Source of the DNA: an uncultured Flavobacteriaceae bacterium | GTDB lineage: Bacteria > Bacteroidota > Bacteroidia > Flavobacteriales > Flavobacteriaceae | DNA: 33,730 nt | Assembly (NCBI GenBank): GCA_937930675.1 | Contig: CALHCC010000028.1 | Location: 1 to 33,730 of the forward strand | Reading direction: 5' to 3' | Part shown: one piece after another, positions 17,051 through 25,692 of the stretch | Layout of the letters: each line of letters begins with the position of its first letter | Position numbering within the stretch: position 1 is the first letter of the stretch | Notes under the pieces: model-generated | The model's input: the letters and a program-made list of their open reading frames with translations, nothing else | What the model was told of the DNA's origin: nothing | Database searches by the model: none | Program-made: the position numbers and the translations under genes

Positions 17051-18889
17051 TTAGTCTCTTCTACGTCCCCATGATTTGTTTTGTACGCGAGAAGATCGGT
17101 CGCTTCTTCCAGAGCTTTCTCTGTTACCACCATTATCATCTCTACGTCTTCCTTTAAAATCACCATCTCTTCTAGGTCTGTCATTTCTGTCTCCACGACC
17201 TCTAAAATTACCACCATCTCTTCTAGGTCTTCTGTCTCCACGACCACCACGTCCACGGTCTCCACCGCCACGACGTTTTTTGGTAATTTCTACATTTACA
17301 GATCTTCCCTCGAATTCAGGAGCATTGTTTAAAAATGCTTCAATAGTTTCAGATTCAAAATTCTTATCCAATTCAAAGAAAGAAAAAGTATCTAATATTT
17401 CAATCTGACCGATTTCAACATTATTTGTAATGTTTTGATCGTTAATTAAGCCCATTAAACGGGGAGGTGTAAGGCTATCTTTTCTACCAATATTAATAAA
17501 GAAACGAGTCATGTTTTCATCATCTCTTCTTCTTCCTCTATCGTCTCTATCTCTAGATTCTCTAGTGTCGTTTATGTCTTTTGCGTTTGCGTAATATTCT
17601 AAGAAGGCATTAAACTCTACAGAAATAAATTTTTGAATCAATTCTTCTCTAGAGAGTCCTTCAAATTGTTCGTAAATATTCTCTAAATATCCAGAAATCG
17701 CCTCGGTATTAATGTCCGTGTTCTTAACTTTTTCTACCAATTTAAATAACTGAACTTTACAAATTTCTTCACCATTAGGAATTTCTCTTTTGATGAATTT
17801 CTTTTGAATTTTACGTTCTATAGGTCTTAATTTCCCAACTTCTCTGTTGGTTACTAACACAATAGAAACTCCTTTGTTACCAGCTCTACCTGTACGACCA
17901 CTACGGTGTGTGTAAGCTTCGTTTTGATCTGGTAGTTTATGGTTAATTACATGCGTAAGGTTGTTTACATCCAAACCACGAGCAGCTACATCGGTAGCCA
18001 CTAACATTTGAATATTTTTCTTACGGAATTTTTGCATTACGTTATCACGTTGTGCTTGTGATAAGTCTCCGTGTAAAGAGTCTGCATTGTACCCATCTGC
18101 AATTAATTTTTCTGATACTTCTTGACATTCACGTCTTGTTCTACAGAAAATAATTCCATAAATATCAGGATTGATATCTGCAATACGCTTAATAGCTGCA
18201 TAACGATTACGTTCCGTAACTACATAATATTCGTTGCTTACATTGTCAGATCCTGTATTTTTAGTACCCGCAGAAATTTCTGCAGGATTGTGCATATAGT
18301 TTCTAGCAATCGCTTCTACTTCTCTAGGGAAGGTAGCAGAAAACAATAAAGTTTGTTTGGTTTCTGGAGTCGCTTCTAACACAGCATCTAAGTCATCCTT
18401 AAATCCCATGTTTAACATTTCATCTGCTTCGTCTAAAACCAACCATTGAATGTTTTCTAATTTTAACTTTCTTCTATTGATTAAATCTACTGTTCTACCA
18501 GGAGTACCTACTACTATTTGTGCTCCTCTGTTTAATTTTCTAGCCTGATCTTCTAAACTAGTACCTCCGTAAACGGTAACTGTTTTTAAACCTCTAATAT
18601 TTTTAGAAAATTTTTGAATTTGATCTCCAATTTGTACTGCCAATTCACGCGTTGGCGATAAAATAATGGCTTGTACGTTTTGATTATCTACATCAATTTG
18701 TTGGATGATAGGCAAACTAAAAGCAGCTGTTTTTCCTGTTCCTGTTTGTGCAAACGCTTTTAAATCGTCTGTAGAAGTAATTACTTGAGGAATTGCTTTT
18801 TGTTGTATTTCTGAAGGAGTTTCATACCCCATATCAGTTAAGGCCGAAAGAATTTCTTCTTTCAAACCTAATTCGCTAAATGTCGACAT
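17051..18889 (-). CDS. deaD: DEAD-box ATP-dependent RNA helicase (DeaD/CsdA type)
   Basis: A 612-residue RNA helicase that remodels structured RNA, as in ribosome assembly and cold adaptation. It shows the Q motif around Gln29, motif I AQTGTGKT (47-54), DEAD (153-156), SAT (184-186) and motif VI HRSGRTGR (328-335). Residues about 459-538 form a DbpA-type RNA-binding domain (TRFFINIGRKDSLTPPRLMG). The last 74 residues are a disordered Arg/Gly/Asp-rich tail with RGG-like repeats (GGDRGRGGRGDRR), typical of the cold-shock subfamily. Repetitive codons in this tail produce spurious long frames on other frames and strands. A clear -7 element lies about 65 bases upstream. Confidence 0.96.
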   Translation of the reverse strand: MSTFSELGLKEEILSALTDMGYETPSEIQQKAIPQVITSTDDLKAFAQTGTGKTAAFSLPIIQQIDVDNQNVQAIILSPTRELAVQIGDQIQKFSKNIRGLKTVTVYGGTSLEDQARKLNRGAQIVVGTPGRTVDLINRRKLKLENIQWLVLDEADEMLNMGFKDDLDAVLEATPETKQTLLFSATFPREVEAIARNYMHNPAEISAGTKNTGSDNVSNEYYVVTERNRYAAIKRIADINPDIYGIIFCRTRRECQEVSEKLIADGYNADSLHGDLSQAQRDNVMQKFRKKNIQMLVATDVAARGLDVNNLTHVINHKLPDQNEAYTHRSGRTGRAGNKGVSIVLVTNREVGKLRPIERKIQKKFIKREIPNGEEICKVQLFKLVEKVKNTDINTEAISGYLENIYEQFEGLSREELIQKFISVEFNAFLEYYANAKDINDTRESRDRDDRGRRRDDENMTRFFINIGRKDSLTPPRLMGLINDQNITNNVEIGQIEILDTFSFFELDKNFESETIEAFLNNAPEFEGRSVNVEITKKRRGGGDRGRGGRGDRRPRRDGGNFRGRGDRNDRPRRDGDFKGRRRDDNGGNRESSGRSDRSSRVQNKSWGRRRD

Positions 18890-18952
18890 ATTGTTTGATT
18901 AGTGACTCACAAACATATTACGACTCGTTTGCAAATCTGATTTATAAAAGTG

Positions 18953-18960
18953 CAAAGGTA
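18953..18960 (-). promoter_or_regulatory. -7 promoter element of the DEAD-box helicase gene
   Basis: On the minus strand this reads TACCTTTG followed by CAC, an exact TAnnTTTG match. It implies a leader of roughly 55-60 bases before the ATG at 18889. Confidence 0.6.
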
Positions 18961-18980
18961 AGATTAATAATTGAATAAAC

Positions 18981-19214
18981 CTATATGTTGTTTTGTCTCT
19001 TATATTCTAACCAATCTAAATATAAGTCTTCTGTTTTTTTTCTTGCCCAAGGCATGGTTCGTAAGAATTTTAAACTGCTTTTGAAGGTGGGGTTGTTACC
19101 AAAACATTTAATTCCGGTTTCCTTTTCCATTTCTTCCCAACCTAAATTTTCAATTAACTCTGTTAGTATATCAGCTAATTTAATTCCGTGAAGTGGGTTG
19201 TTGGGTTGGGACAT
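18981..19214 (-). CDS. VF530 (DUF2132) family protein
   Basis: A 77-residue protein with the family signature almost complete: NPLHGIKLADILTELIENLG near the start, then CFGNNPTFKSSLKFLRTMPW and ARKKTEDLYLDW. VF530 has a small helical fold and has been suggested to bind DNA; no role is established. It is upstream of deaD on the same strand, but the deaD promoter element lies just after its stop, so the two are at least partly independent. It is divergent from the ABC-F gene. Confidence 0.92.
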   Translation of the reverse strand: MSQPNNPLHGIKLADILTELIENLGWEEMEKETGIKCFGNNPTFKSSLKFLRTMPWARKKTEDLYLDWLEYKRQNNI

Positions 19215-19300
19215 AAATTTAAAAGATTTTTAAGTACACAAATTAAACGAATTTCTTTTTATTATTAATAGATGATGTAAAACATATAAGCACGTTTTTG

Positions 19301-19308
19301 TATTTTTG
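19301..19308 (+). promoter_or_regulatory. Candidate -7 promoter element of the ABC-F gene
   Basis: TATTTTTG followed by CACC is an exact TAnnTTTG match, 22 bases before the ATG at 19331. Its position argues against the longer frame starting at 19298, which would begin upstream of the promoter element. Confidence 0.6.
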
Positions 19309-19330
19309 CACCAAATTTAAAATAAGAAGC

Positions 19331-20950
19331 ATGTTAACAGTATCAAATTTGTCAGTACAATTCGGAAAAAGAGTGTTGTTTGATGAGGTGAATACAAAAT
19401 TTACGCAAGGAAATTGCTACGGAGTTATTGGAGCAAATGGAGCAGGTAAATCCACATTTTTAAAGATTATATCTGGTAAAATGGAAGCGACCTCTGGCCA
19501 TGTAAGTTTGGATCCGGGAAAGCGTATGTCTGTATTAACTCAAGATCATTATGCTTTTGATGAATATACGGTATTAGAGGCTGTTTTGATGGGTAACAAA
19601 GAATTACATCAAATTAAAACGGAAATTGATGCCTTGTATGCGGATTACACAGATGAGAATGCTGAAAAAATAGGGGAGTTGCAAGTTAAGTTTGAGGAAA
19701 TGGATGGATGGAATGCAGATGCTGCAGCCGCAACCATGTTATCAAACTTAGGGATTAAAGACGATTTGCATTATACTTTGTTAGCTGACTTAGATGGTAA
19801 AACAAAAGTACGTGTGTTGTTAGCACAATGTTTGTTTGGAAACCCAGACGTGCTAATTATGGATGAACCGACCAACGACTTGGATTTTGAAACCATTGCT
19901 TGGTTAGAAAACTTTTTAGCGAATTACGAGAATACCGTAATTGTAGTATCGCATGACCGTCACTTTTTAGATGCGGTTTGTACACATATTTCTGATATTG
20001 ATTTTGGTAAAATCAATCATTTTTCTGGAAATTATTCTTTTTGGTACGAATCTTCTCAATTGGCAGCAAAACAACGTCAGCAAGCAAATAAAAAGGCTGA
20101 AGATAAAAAGAAAGAATTAGAAGACTTTATTCGTCGCTTCTCTGCAAACGTAGCAAAATCTAAGCAAGCAACGTCTCGTAAAAAAATGATTGAAAAGTTA
20201 AACGTAGATGAAATTAAACCATCGAGCAGACGTTATCCAGCCATTATTTTTGATAGAGATAGAGAAGCAGGTGATCAAATATTAAACATAGAAAACTTAT
20301 CTAAAACTTTTGAAGGAGAGCCTTTGTTTAAAGGGATTGATATTAATTTATCTAAAGGAGATAAAGTATTAGTCGTTTCTAAAAACTCCAAGGCAGTAAC
20401 CGCATTTTATCAAACCATTATGGGGAATGAATCTGCAGATACGGGAGAATACAAATGGGGAATTACCACCAATCAATCGTATTTACCATCAGACAACTCA
20501 GAATTTTTTGTGGATGAAAATTTAGATTTGGTAGACTGGTTACGTCAGTACGCTAAAACAGAAGAGGAAAGAGAAGAAGTGCATTTAAGAGGTTTCTTAG
20601 GTAAAATGATTTTTAGTGGAGAAGAAGCGTTGAAAAAATGTAATGTTTTATCTGGAGGAGAAAAAGTACGTTGTATGTTGTCTAGAATGATGATGACAAG
20701 AGCCAATGTATTGGTGTTAGATGAGCCTACGAATCACTTAGATTTAGAGTCTATTCAAGCATTAAACAATTCGTTAAAAAACTTTAAAGGAACGGTATTG
20801 TTTTCTACACACGATCACGAATTTGCACAAACAGTAGCCAATAGAATTATAGAGATTACTCCTAAAGGAGTGATTGATAAATATGCTACTTTTGATGAGT
20901 ACTTAGAAGATCCTAAAATTAAGGAGTTAAGAAATAAAATGTATCAATAG
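19331..20950 (+). CDS. ABC-F family ATPase, YbiT-like
   Basis: A 539-residue protein with two ABC ATPase domains and no membrane part. ABC-F proteins bind the ribosome and relieve stalled translation. Domain 1 has an intact Walker A, GANGAGKS (34-41), and Walker B LIMDEPTNDLD; its signature is the atypical LADLDGKTKVR, as in YbiT relatives. The linker (about 240-300) is Lys/Gln-rich. Domain 2 has LSGGEKVR and VLVLDEPTNHLD, but the Walker A position reads VVSKNSKAVTAF, with Val356 where the catalytic lysine should be. The ATG at 19331 is chosen because the promoter lies just before it. A strong terminator follows. Confidence 0.93.
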   Translation: MLTVSNLSVQFGKRVLFDEVNTKFTQGNCYGVIGANGAGKSTFLKIISGKMEATSGHVSLDPGKRMSVLTQDHYAFDEYTVLEAVLMGNKELHQIKTEIDALYADYTDENAEKIGELQVKFEEMDGWNADAAAATMLSNLGIKDDLHYTLLADLDGKTKVRVLLAQCLFGNPDVLIMDEPTNDLDFETIAWLENFLANYENTVIVVSHDRHFLDAVCTHISDIDFGKINHFSGNYSFWYESSQLAAKQRQQANKKAEDKKKELEDFIRRFSANVAKSKQATSRKKMIEKLNVDEIKPSSRRYPAIIFDRDREAGDQILNIENLSKTFEGEPLFKGIDINLSKGDKVLVVSKNSKAVTAFYQTIMGNESADTGEYKWGITTNQSYLPSDNSEFFVDENLDLVDWLRQYAKTEEEREEVHLRGFLGKMIFSGEEALKKCNVLSGGEKVRCMLSRMMMTRANVLVLDEPTNHLDLESIQALNNSLKNFKGTVLFSTHDHEFAQTVANRIIEITPKGVIDKYATFDEYLEDPKIKELRNKMYQ

Positions 20951-20971
20951 TAGTTGTTGAATTGTAAAAAT

Positions 20972-21005
20972 AAAAGTCCTTATAAATTTTATAAGGACTT
21001 TTTTA
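20972..21005 (+). terminator. Rho-independent terminator of the ABC-F gene
   Basis: AAAAGTCCTTATAA (20972-20985) pairs perfectly with TTATAAGGACTTTT (20989-21002) around a 3-base loop, and more T residues follow. The stem starts 22 bases after the stop codon. Confidence 0.93.
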
Positions 21006-21155
21006 GTATTAAAAAAAGGGTATTTATGTTTTATTCTTTGAAAGTACTCAATTTTACATTGCACTTATTTAATAAGTTTAACAGTTGTTTAGTGCATAAA
21101 CTTTTTTTGGCTAATTACTAAAGAAAATAAGCTTCGATTTGAGAGCTTACTCTTA

Positions 21156-22229
21156 TTATTTTTTATATGTATTGTTGGCAAATGAAACTTTTATATTTGA
21201 TAAAAAGTTTTCAAAAATTAGAATAGGTTTTTCTACTATTATACTAAATGTTTTACCCCAAAATTTTGATAAACGTTCTTCAATAATTTTGTTAATAATA
21301 TAAGATGTAATTAATACAATACTTATTGTTAGGCAATAAATATAAATTTTGTTGTTTTCAGTAGCATACCTCGAAATAAACAAATAACCAAAGTGTGCAT
21401 GAAAAAGATAAAGCGGATAAGTTAATGCTCCTAATAGTTTTGATTTATATAGTTTTATTCTCTTTATTTTTTTAAAAGTTGTTAATGTAAAGAAAAAATA
21501 GAATAACGAAATGATTACAAGTTTTGTTGAATTATATTCTAATTTAAAATTCGTAATAGAAAGAAATAAACAAATGCTTAAAGAAATTAAATAAATTAAA
21601 AGGTTCTTTCGATTGACAGAAGCAAATAACGCACCTGCTATAAAATATAAATAGTTGTGATTTGAGTATGGAAGGTAAGTTTTATGAAAATAGGTACAAG
21701 TAAGTATATAAAAAGTCCATAAAATAAATACATGTTTAAGTTTTTTTTGGAAATTTAATAATAATAGTAAAAATATTAAACAATAAAAACGTAGTTCCCA
21801 TAATAAAGTCCAATAAACTCCGTCAACATTTTTTTGATGGAAGAGAGAAGGTATCATTGTAAAATTAAGAAGAACTTGTTTTAAGTTTATTTTCATTATT
21901 GTTTCTTGTCCCCATATATAAATAAAGAAGGAACTTAGTATTAAACAACACCAAAAAGTTGGGTATAATCTTTTAAATCTTGATTTTAAGAATGCACTAG
22001 CTTTTCTGTTTCTAGCGGAAAAGAAAATGACATAACCACTTAACATAAAAAAAAATTCGACACCAAATCTCCCGTAACTAGCAATTTCACTAAACAGCTC
22101 CATATGAGATATTGAACTTATTTTTCCATTCCTAATACCGTTGTATAAATAATGACTAAGAAGGACAGCTATAGCTGCTGTAAATCTCCCATAATCAAGT
22201 AGTTCTAGTCTGTTGTTTTGTGTTTTCAT
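21156..22229 (-). CDS. Acyltransferase family 3 (OafA/YrhL-like) membrane protein
   Basis: A 357-residue polytopic membrane protein of the acyltransferase-3 family, which O-acylates sugars of surface polysaccharides or other acceptors. The N-terminus has the family motif LDYGRFTAAIAVLLSHY with the expected catalytic His26. It is followed by FFMLSGYVIFFSARNRKA and the RFKRLYPTFWCCL motif, then roughly ten hydrophobic segments. The last 40 residues are hydrophilic and have no clear fold. It stands alone, flanked by 150 and 450 bases of AT-rich non-coding DNA. It is not near any polysaccharide genes and is unusually rich in Lys, Asn, Ile and Phe, consistent with recent acquisition (inference). 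The substrate is unknown. Confidence 0.9.
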   Translation of the reverse strand: MKTQNNRLELLDYGRFTAAIAVLLSHYLYNGIRNGKISSISHMELFSEIASYGRFGVEFFFMLSGYVIFFSARNRKASAFLKSRFKRLYPTFWCCLILSSFFIYIWGQETIMKINLKQVLLNFTMIPSLFHQKNVDGVYWTLLWELRFYCLIFLLLLLNFQKKLKHVFILWTFYILTCTYFHKTYLPYSNHNYLYFIAGALFASVNRKNLLIYLISLSICLFLSITNFKLEYNSTKLVIISLFYFFFTLTTFKKIKRIKLYKSKLLGALTYPLYLFHAHFGYLFISRYATENNKIYIYCLTISIVLITSYIINKIIEERLSKFWGKTFSIIVEKPILIFENFLSNIKVSFANNTYKK

Positions 22230-22591
22230 ATTTTTTTGCCAACGGGTTTTGTTAAGCTTATTGTGTGGGGTAATCTACAAATTATAGGACCAATCTCTTG
22301 GTTTAGGTTTGTTTTTTGTTTTTATTTTTGTCAGTTAAAACTAATTAAATAAGTTTAAGTGAACAAAGTAAAAAAGCTTAAAACATCGAATAAAAAATCA
22401 AGTTCACATTAAGTTTAGCTTTAGTTTTCTTTGTGATTTAACAATAAGTGTTTTTTTTCTCATTTAGCTCTAAATTTTTCATAATTATCTAGTTAATTAT
22501 TGAAAATGATTTATTTTTTTTGATTAAATGTTCTAAGAAAGACGAGTATAAAACTTAATTCTTAAACTACAATATTAATAATAGTATTTGA
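22230..22591. other. AT-rich intergenic stretch without recognisable genes
   Basis: No convincing coding frame, tRNA or strong hairpin was seen between the acyltransferase start and the RNA candidate upstream of uvrB's stop. It presumably holds the acyltransferase promoter, but no exact TAnnTTTG element is well placed. A GTGAAC / GTTCAC pair occurs in the middle, too short to interpret. Confidence 0.5.
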
Positions 22592-22677
22592 TGCGTTAAG
22601 GATGGAAGTGACATCCTTTTGTGTTTGATAAAACCAAAAGATAGAACGTACAGCCTGACCGTAGGGAACGCCCTTAT
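22592..22677 (+). ncRNA. Structured RNA candidate, resembling the Flavo-1 type element of Flavobacteria
   Basis: AAGGATG (22598-22604) and CATCCTT (22612-22618) can pair around GAAGTGA. A related second half begins AAAAGATAGAACGTACAGCC, and a GGGAACGCCC hairpin ends the element just before the uvrB stop. The order 'GGATnGnAGnG..ATCC, AAGATAGnA, AGCCnGACCGnAGGGAACGCCC' is one I recognise from many flavobacterial intergenic regions and believe corresponds to the Flavo-1 motif. The name is from memory. Strand is assigned by that resemblance. Function is unknown. Confidence 0.45.
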
Positions 22678-22678
22678 T

Positions 22679-24670
22679 TTAAGATGTTAATTTGTTTTTG
22701 AGTGCTTTTATTTGATCTCTAAGTTTGGCTGCAGTCATAAAATCTAATTCTTTAGCGGCTTTTTCCATGGCTTTTTGTTTTTCTCTAATACGGTTTTCTA
22801 TGACAGGTTTAGATAGATAATCGATGTCTTCTTCGGCAGCTAAGTTTTGTTGTATTTCTTCGTAATTAGTTCCGGAATTGTCGGTTAAATTATTTCCTAA
22901 ATCTTTTTTAATTTGCGTTGGCACTATGTTATTGGCTTTGTTATAGGCTATTTGTTTTTCTCGTCTACGGGCTGTTTCGTCAATGGTAAGTTGCATGCTT
23001 TTGGTAATTTTATCTGCATACATAATGGCCATACCGTTTACGTTTCTTGCAGCTCTACCTACGGTTTGAGTAATAGACCTGTGGGAGCGTAAAAATCCTT
23101 CTTTGTCCGCATCTATAATGGCTACTAAGGAGACTTCTGGCAGGTCCAAACCTTCACGCAATAGGTTGACTCCAATTAAAACATCAAAAAGTCCTTTACG
23201 TAGGTCTTGCATAATTTCTACTCTTTCTAGAGTGTCTACATCGGAATGGATGTAGCGGCAACGGATTTGAATTCTTGTTAAATATTTAGCCAATTCTTCG
23301 GCCATACGTTTGGTAAGTGTGGTAACCAAAACACGTTCGTCTACCTCAATACGTTTTTGAATTTCTTCTATTAAATCGTCTATTTGATTTTTGCTTGGGC
23401 GAACTTCTATAATAGGGTCTAACAGTCCTGTAGGTCTAATAACTTGCTCTACAACAATACCGTCTGTTTTTTCTAGTTCGTAGTCTGCAGGGGTTGCCGT
23501 TACATAGATTACTTGGTTTTGAATGGCTTCAAACTCTTCGAACTTTAAGGGTCTATTGTCCATAGCGGCTGGCAATCGAAAGCCGTATTCTACCAAGTTT
23601 TCTTTTCTAGATCTGTCTCCGCCATACATGGCATGTGTTTGTGGAACGGTTACGTGACTTTCGTCAATAATCATTAAATAATCGTCTGTAAAATAGTCTA
23701 ATAAACAATAAGGTCTGGTTCCGGGTTGTCTACCATCTAAGTATCTGGAGTAGTTTTCTATACCGCTACAGTAGCCTAATTCACGAATCATTTCTAAATC
23801 GAACTCGGTGCGTTCTTTTAAACGTTTGGCTTCTAGTGATTTTCCTATTTCATTAAAATAATCGTATTGTTTCATCAAATCGTCTTGAATTTGATGGATG
23901 GCATCTTGTAAAACGTCTGGAGAGGTAACAAACAGGTTGGCAGGATAGATGTCTAATTTATCGAATCGTTCTACAACTTGTTTGTTTTCTAAGTCGTACG
24001 ATTCTATTTCTTCAATTTCATCTCCAAAAAAATGAACTCGATATGCATATTCTCCGTAGGATGGAAAAATGGTTACGGTATCTCCTTTTACTTTAAAGTT
24101 TCCGCTTTTCATTTCTTCTTCGGTACGTGCGTATAGGCTTTGTACGAGTTTATGTAGAAATTGAGTCCTACTAATGGTTTGATCTACTTCTATATGAACA
24201 ACGTTGTTTTTAAATTCTGCAGGGTTTCCCATACCATAGAGGCATGATACGGAAGCGACCACTAGAACATCTTGTCTACCAGATAGTAGGGAAGATGTAG
24301 TACTTAAACGCAAACGTTCTATTTCTTCGTTAATAGACAGGTCTTTTTCTATGTAGACTCCTGTGGTAGGAATAAAGGCTTCAGGCTGGTAATAGTCGTA
24401 ATAGGATACAAAGTATTCTACAGCATTGTTTGGAAAAAAGTTTTTAAATTCTGAGTATAATTGGGCGGCCAACGTTTTGTTGTGTGCCAATACTAAGGTA
24501 GGTTTGTTTACTTGTGCTACAACATTGGCTACCGTAAATGTTTTTCCGGAACCTGTAACTCCTAGTAGTGTTTGGTATTTGTCTCCTTGAGTAACTCCTG
24601 CAACCAATTCTTTAATAGCATTGGGTTGATCTCCTGTAGGGCTGTATTTTGAAACGACTTTAAAATCCAT
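22679..24670 (-). CDS. uvrB: Excinuclease ABC subunit B
   Basis: A 663-residue UvrB of normal length. It is the damage-verifying helicase-like subunit of nucleotide excision repair, handed DNA by UvrA and recruiting UvrC. Visible motifs are Walker A GVTGSGKT (37-44), the beta-hairpin region SYYDYYQPEAFIP, DESHVTVPQ (motif II), the helicase motif TVGRAARNVNG, and a C-terminal UVR domain (about 620-660, KAMEKAAKELDFMTAAKLRD) that contacts UvrC. It is monocistronic by context: a terminator lies upstream of it, and a consensus -7 element ends 4 bases before the ATG, so the mRNA may be leaderless. Confidence 0.98.
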   Translation of the reverse strand: MDFKVVSKYSPTGDQPNAIKELVAGVTQGDKYQTLLGVTGSGKTFTVANVVAQVNKPTLVLAHNKTLAAQLYSEFKNFFPNNAVEYFVSYYDYYQPEAFIPTTGVYIEKDLSINEEIERLRLSTTSSLLSGRQDVLVVASVSCLYGMGNPAEFKNNVVHIEVDQTISRTQFLHKLVQSLYARTEEEMKSGNFKVKGDTVTIFPSYGEYAYRVHFFGDEIEEIESYDLENKQVVERFDKLDIYPANLFVTSPDVLQDAIHQIQDDLMKQYDYFNEIGKSLEAKRLKERTEFDLEMIRELGYCSGIENYSRYLDGRQPGTRPYCLLDYFTDDYLMIIDESHVTVPQTHAMYGGDRSRKENLVEYGFRLPAAMDNRPLKFEEFEAIQNQVIYVTATPADYELEKTDGIVVEQVIRPTGLLDPIIEVRPSKNQIDDLIEEIQKRIEVDERVLVTTLTKRMAEELAKYLTRIQIRCRYIHSDVDTLERVEIMQDLRKGLFDVLIGVNLLREGLDLPEVSLVAIIDADKEGFLRSHRSITQTVGRAARNVNGMAIMYADKITKSMQLTIDETARRREKQIAYNKANNIVPTQIKKDLGNNLTDNSGTNYEEIQQNLAAEEDIDYLSKPVIENRIREKQKAMEKAAKELDFMTAAKLRDQIKALKNKLTS

Positions 24671-24674
24671 ACTA

Positions 24675-24682
24675 CAAACTTA
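24675..24682 (-). promoter_or_regulatory. Candidate -7 promoter element of uvrB
   Basis: On the minus strand it reads TAAGTTTG, an exact TAnnTTTG match, only four bases before the uvrB ATG. If it is used, the transcript starts at or next to the start codon. Confidence 0.4.
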
Positions 24683-24708
24683 CTTAATAGCAGAGCTAAA
24701 TAAAAAAC

Positions 24709-24742
24709 AAAAGCCTATTTATCATTTGATAAATAGGCTTTT
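24709..24742 (-). terminator. Rho-independent terminator after the SPW/YHS genes
   Basis: A perfect 16-bp stem pairs AAAAGCCTATTTATCA (24709-24724) with TGATAAATAGGCTTTT (24727-24742), with T residues on the minus strand after it. It lies 23 bases past the stop of the SPW-like gene and isolates uvrB from read-through. Confidence 0.95.
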
Positions 24743-24765
24743 TCTTAAAACTAAAACAACAACAA

Positions 24766-25122
24766 TTATGCGTTTTCTTTTTCGGGTTTGTGTAAACTAA
24801 CTACTGTTAATACAGCTGCTCCATTAATCCAATAATAATAAGCATCAATTCCTTTTAAAGAAAGTATAAATGGTGCAGCAACAAATACTACAGCTACAGC
24901 AAAATCTACAATTAGGTGCATTTTATAAGAAATAACTTTAATAATTCCTAAATGATGATCTGTTAACACAGTTAATGCAAATGCAGCAATACCAGTAACT
25001 ACGGATAAGTATAAGGCAATGATATTAGAACCACCAAGACCTAATAAATATGGCAAAACAATTAACGCAATAGCTACTGGATAGTCTAAGTATGCGTGTA
25101 TTTCTTTGGTTATGAATTTCAT
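24766..25122 (-). CDS. SPW repeat-like four-helix membrane protein
   Basis: A 118-residue inner-membrane protein with four hydrophobic helices: PVAIALIVLPYLLGLG, ALYLSVVTGIAAFALTVL, HLIVDFAVAVVFVAAPFIL and a last helix around YYYWINGAAVLTVVSL. The pattern 'D-(x)n-APF-(x)n-YYWINGAAV' resembles SPW-repeat proteins, where the name refers to an S/A-P-W motif at helix ends. No catalytic residues were seen. It follows the YHS-domain gene by 12 bases and is co-transcribed with it; the terminator after it closes the pair. The function is unknown. Confidence 0.72.
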   Translation of the reverse strand: MKFITKEIHAYLDYPVAIALIVLPYLLGLGGSNIIALYLSVVTGIAAFALTVLTDHHLGIIKVISYKMHLIVDFAVAVVFVAAPFILSLKGIDAYYYWINGAAVLTVVSLHKPEKENA

Positions 25123-25134
25123 AGTTGTTTAAAT

Positions 25135-25608
25135 TTAGTTGTGAGTTTTACTTAATTTATCCCAGTTTTTATTAGCTGCAGATTTTAATTTTTTGTGATT
25201 CCCTTCTGCTAACCACAATTGTTTAGCATCTAATTCAACATTGTTTAAAAACAAGTAATACTTACCATTTTTAACAATAAATTTTGTAGGATCTACTCTA
25301 AATTTAGCACCTGCATAAATTCCAAATGCACAGTACCCTCCGTATTGTGGTAAGTATTTTTTAGGGTTTTTGTCAAAAGTTTCTTTTTGATCTTGAGAGG
25401 TGAAGTAGTAAACTACTTTTTGATATTCTGATTTAAAGGCTTTATTTCCTCTTTGAGCCAATTCTAAGTCTAAATAAGATACTGGGCTGTATCCTGACAG
25501 TGCAATGTTACTGTTGTCTATATTATTTGCCATTTTGTCTTGAGCAAATAAAGTAGTTCCTAATATTAGGGCTAATCCTAAGACTGCTGCTTTTACTAAT
25601 TTTTTCAT
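25135..25608 (-). CDS. Secreted YHS domain-containing protein
   Basis: A 157-residue protein with a cleavable signal peptide (LGLALILGTTLFAQ, cleaved after Gln23). The mature part is a YHS-type domain: NIALSGYSPVSYLDL at the start, VVYYFTSQDQKETFDKNPKK in the middle, and QYGGYCAFGIYAGAKF carrying the single cysteine. YHS domains occur in metal-handling proteins and are often associated with copper or other heavy metals. In flavobacteria this secreted form is common and uncharacterised. It is co-transcribed with the SPW-like gene and lies 84 bases downstream of the double-AraC regulator gene on the same strand, which may control it (inference). Confidence 0.87.
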   Translation of the reverse strand: MKKLVKAAVLGLALILGTTLFAQDKMANNIDNSNIALSGYSPVSYLDLELAQRGNKAFKSEYQKVVYYFTSQDQKETFDKNPKKYLPQYGGYCAFGIYAGAKFRVDPTKFIVKNGKYYLFLNNVELDAKQLWLAEGNHKKLKSAANKNWDKLSKTHN

Positions 25609-25692
25609 CTTTGTTTATTTAAATTTAAGTTATGATTTAATGATAAGACAAAGATCGGAGATAAGTAAAGTTTAAAGATTACCAAAAAAGAG

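Noticed and set aside
17076-17270. Possible DNA repeat array in the helicase tail
   Set aside because: The near-repeats (CTTCTAGGTCT-like units) encode the RGG-type tail and keep frame. They are coding repeats, not a CRISPR or tandem satellite.
16954-17408. Overlapping long open frames on both strands over the helicase 3' end
   Set aside because: They arise from the repetitive Arg/Gly/Asp codons of the helicase tail in other frames. Their products are Val/Glu/Ser/Thr-rich low-complexity strings with no family resemblance.
22340-22420. GTGAAC/GTTCAC inverted pair in the uvrB-acyltransferase spacer
   Set aside because: Only six bases match, with a long spacer in AT-rich DNA; expected by chance.
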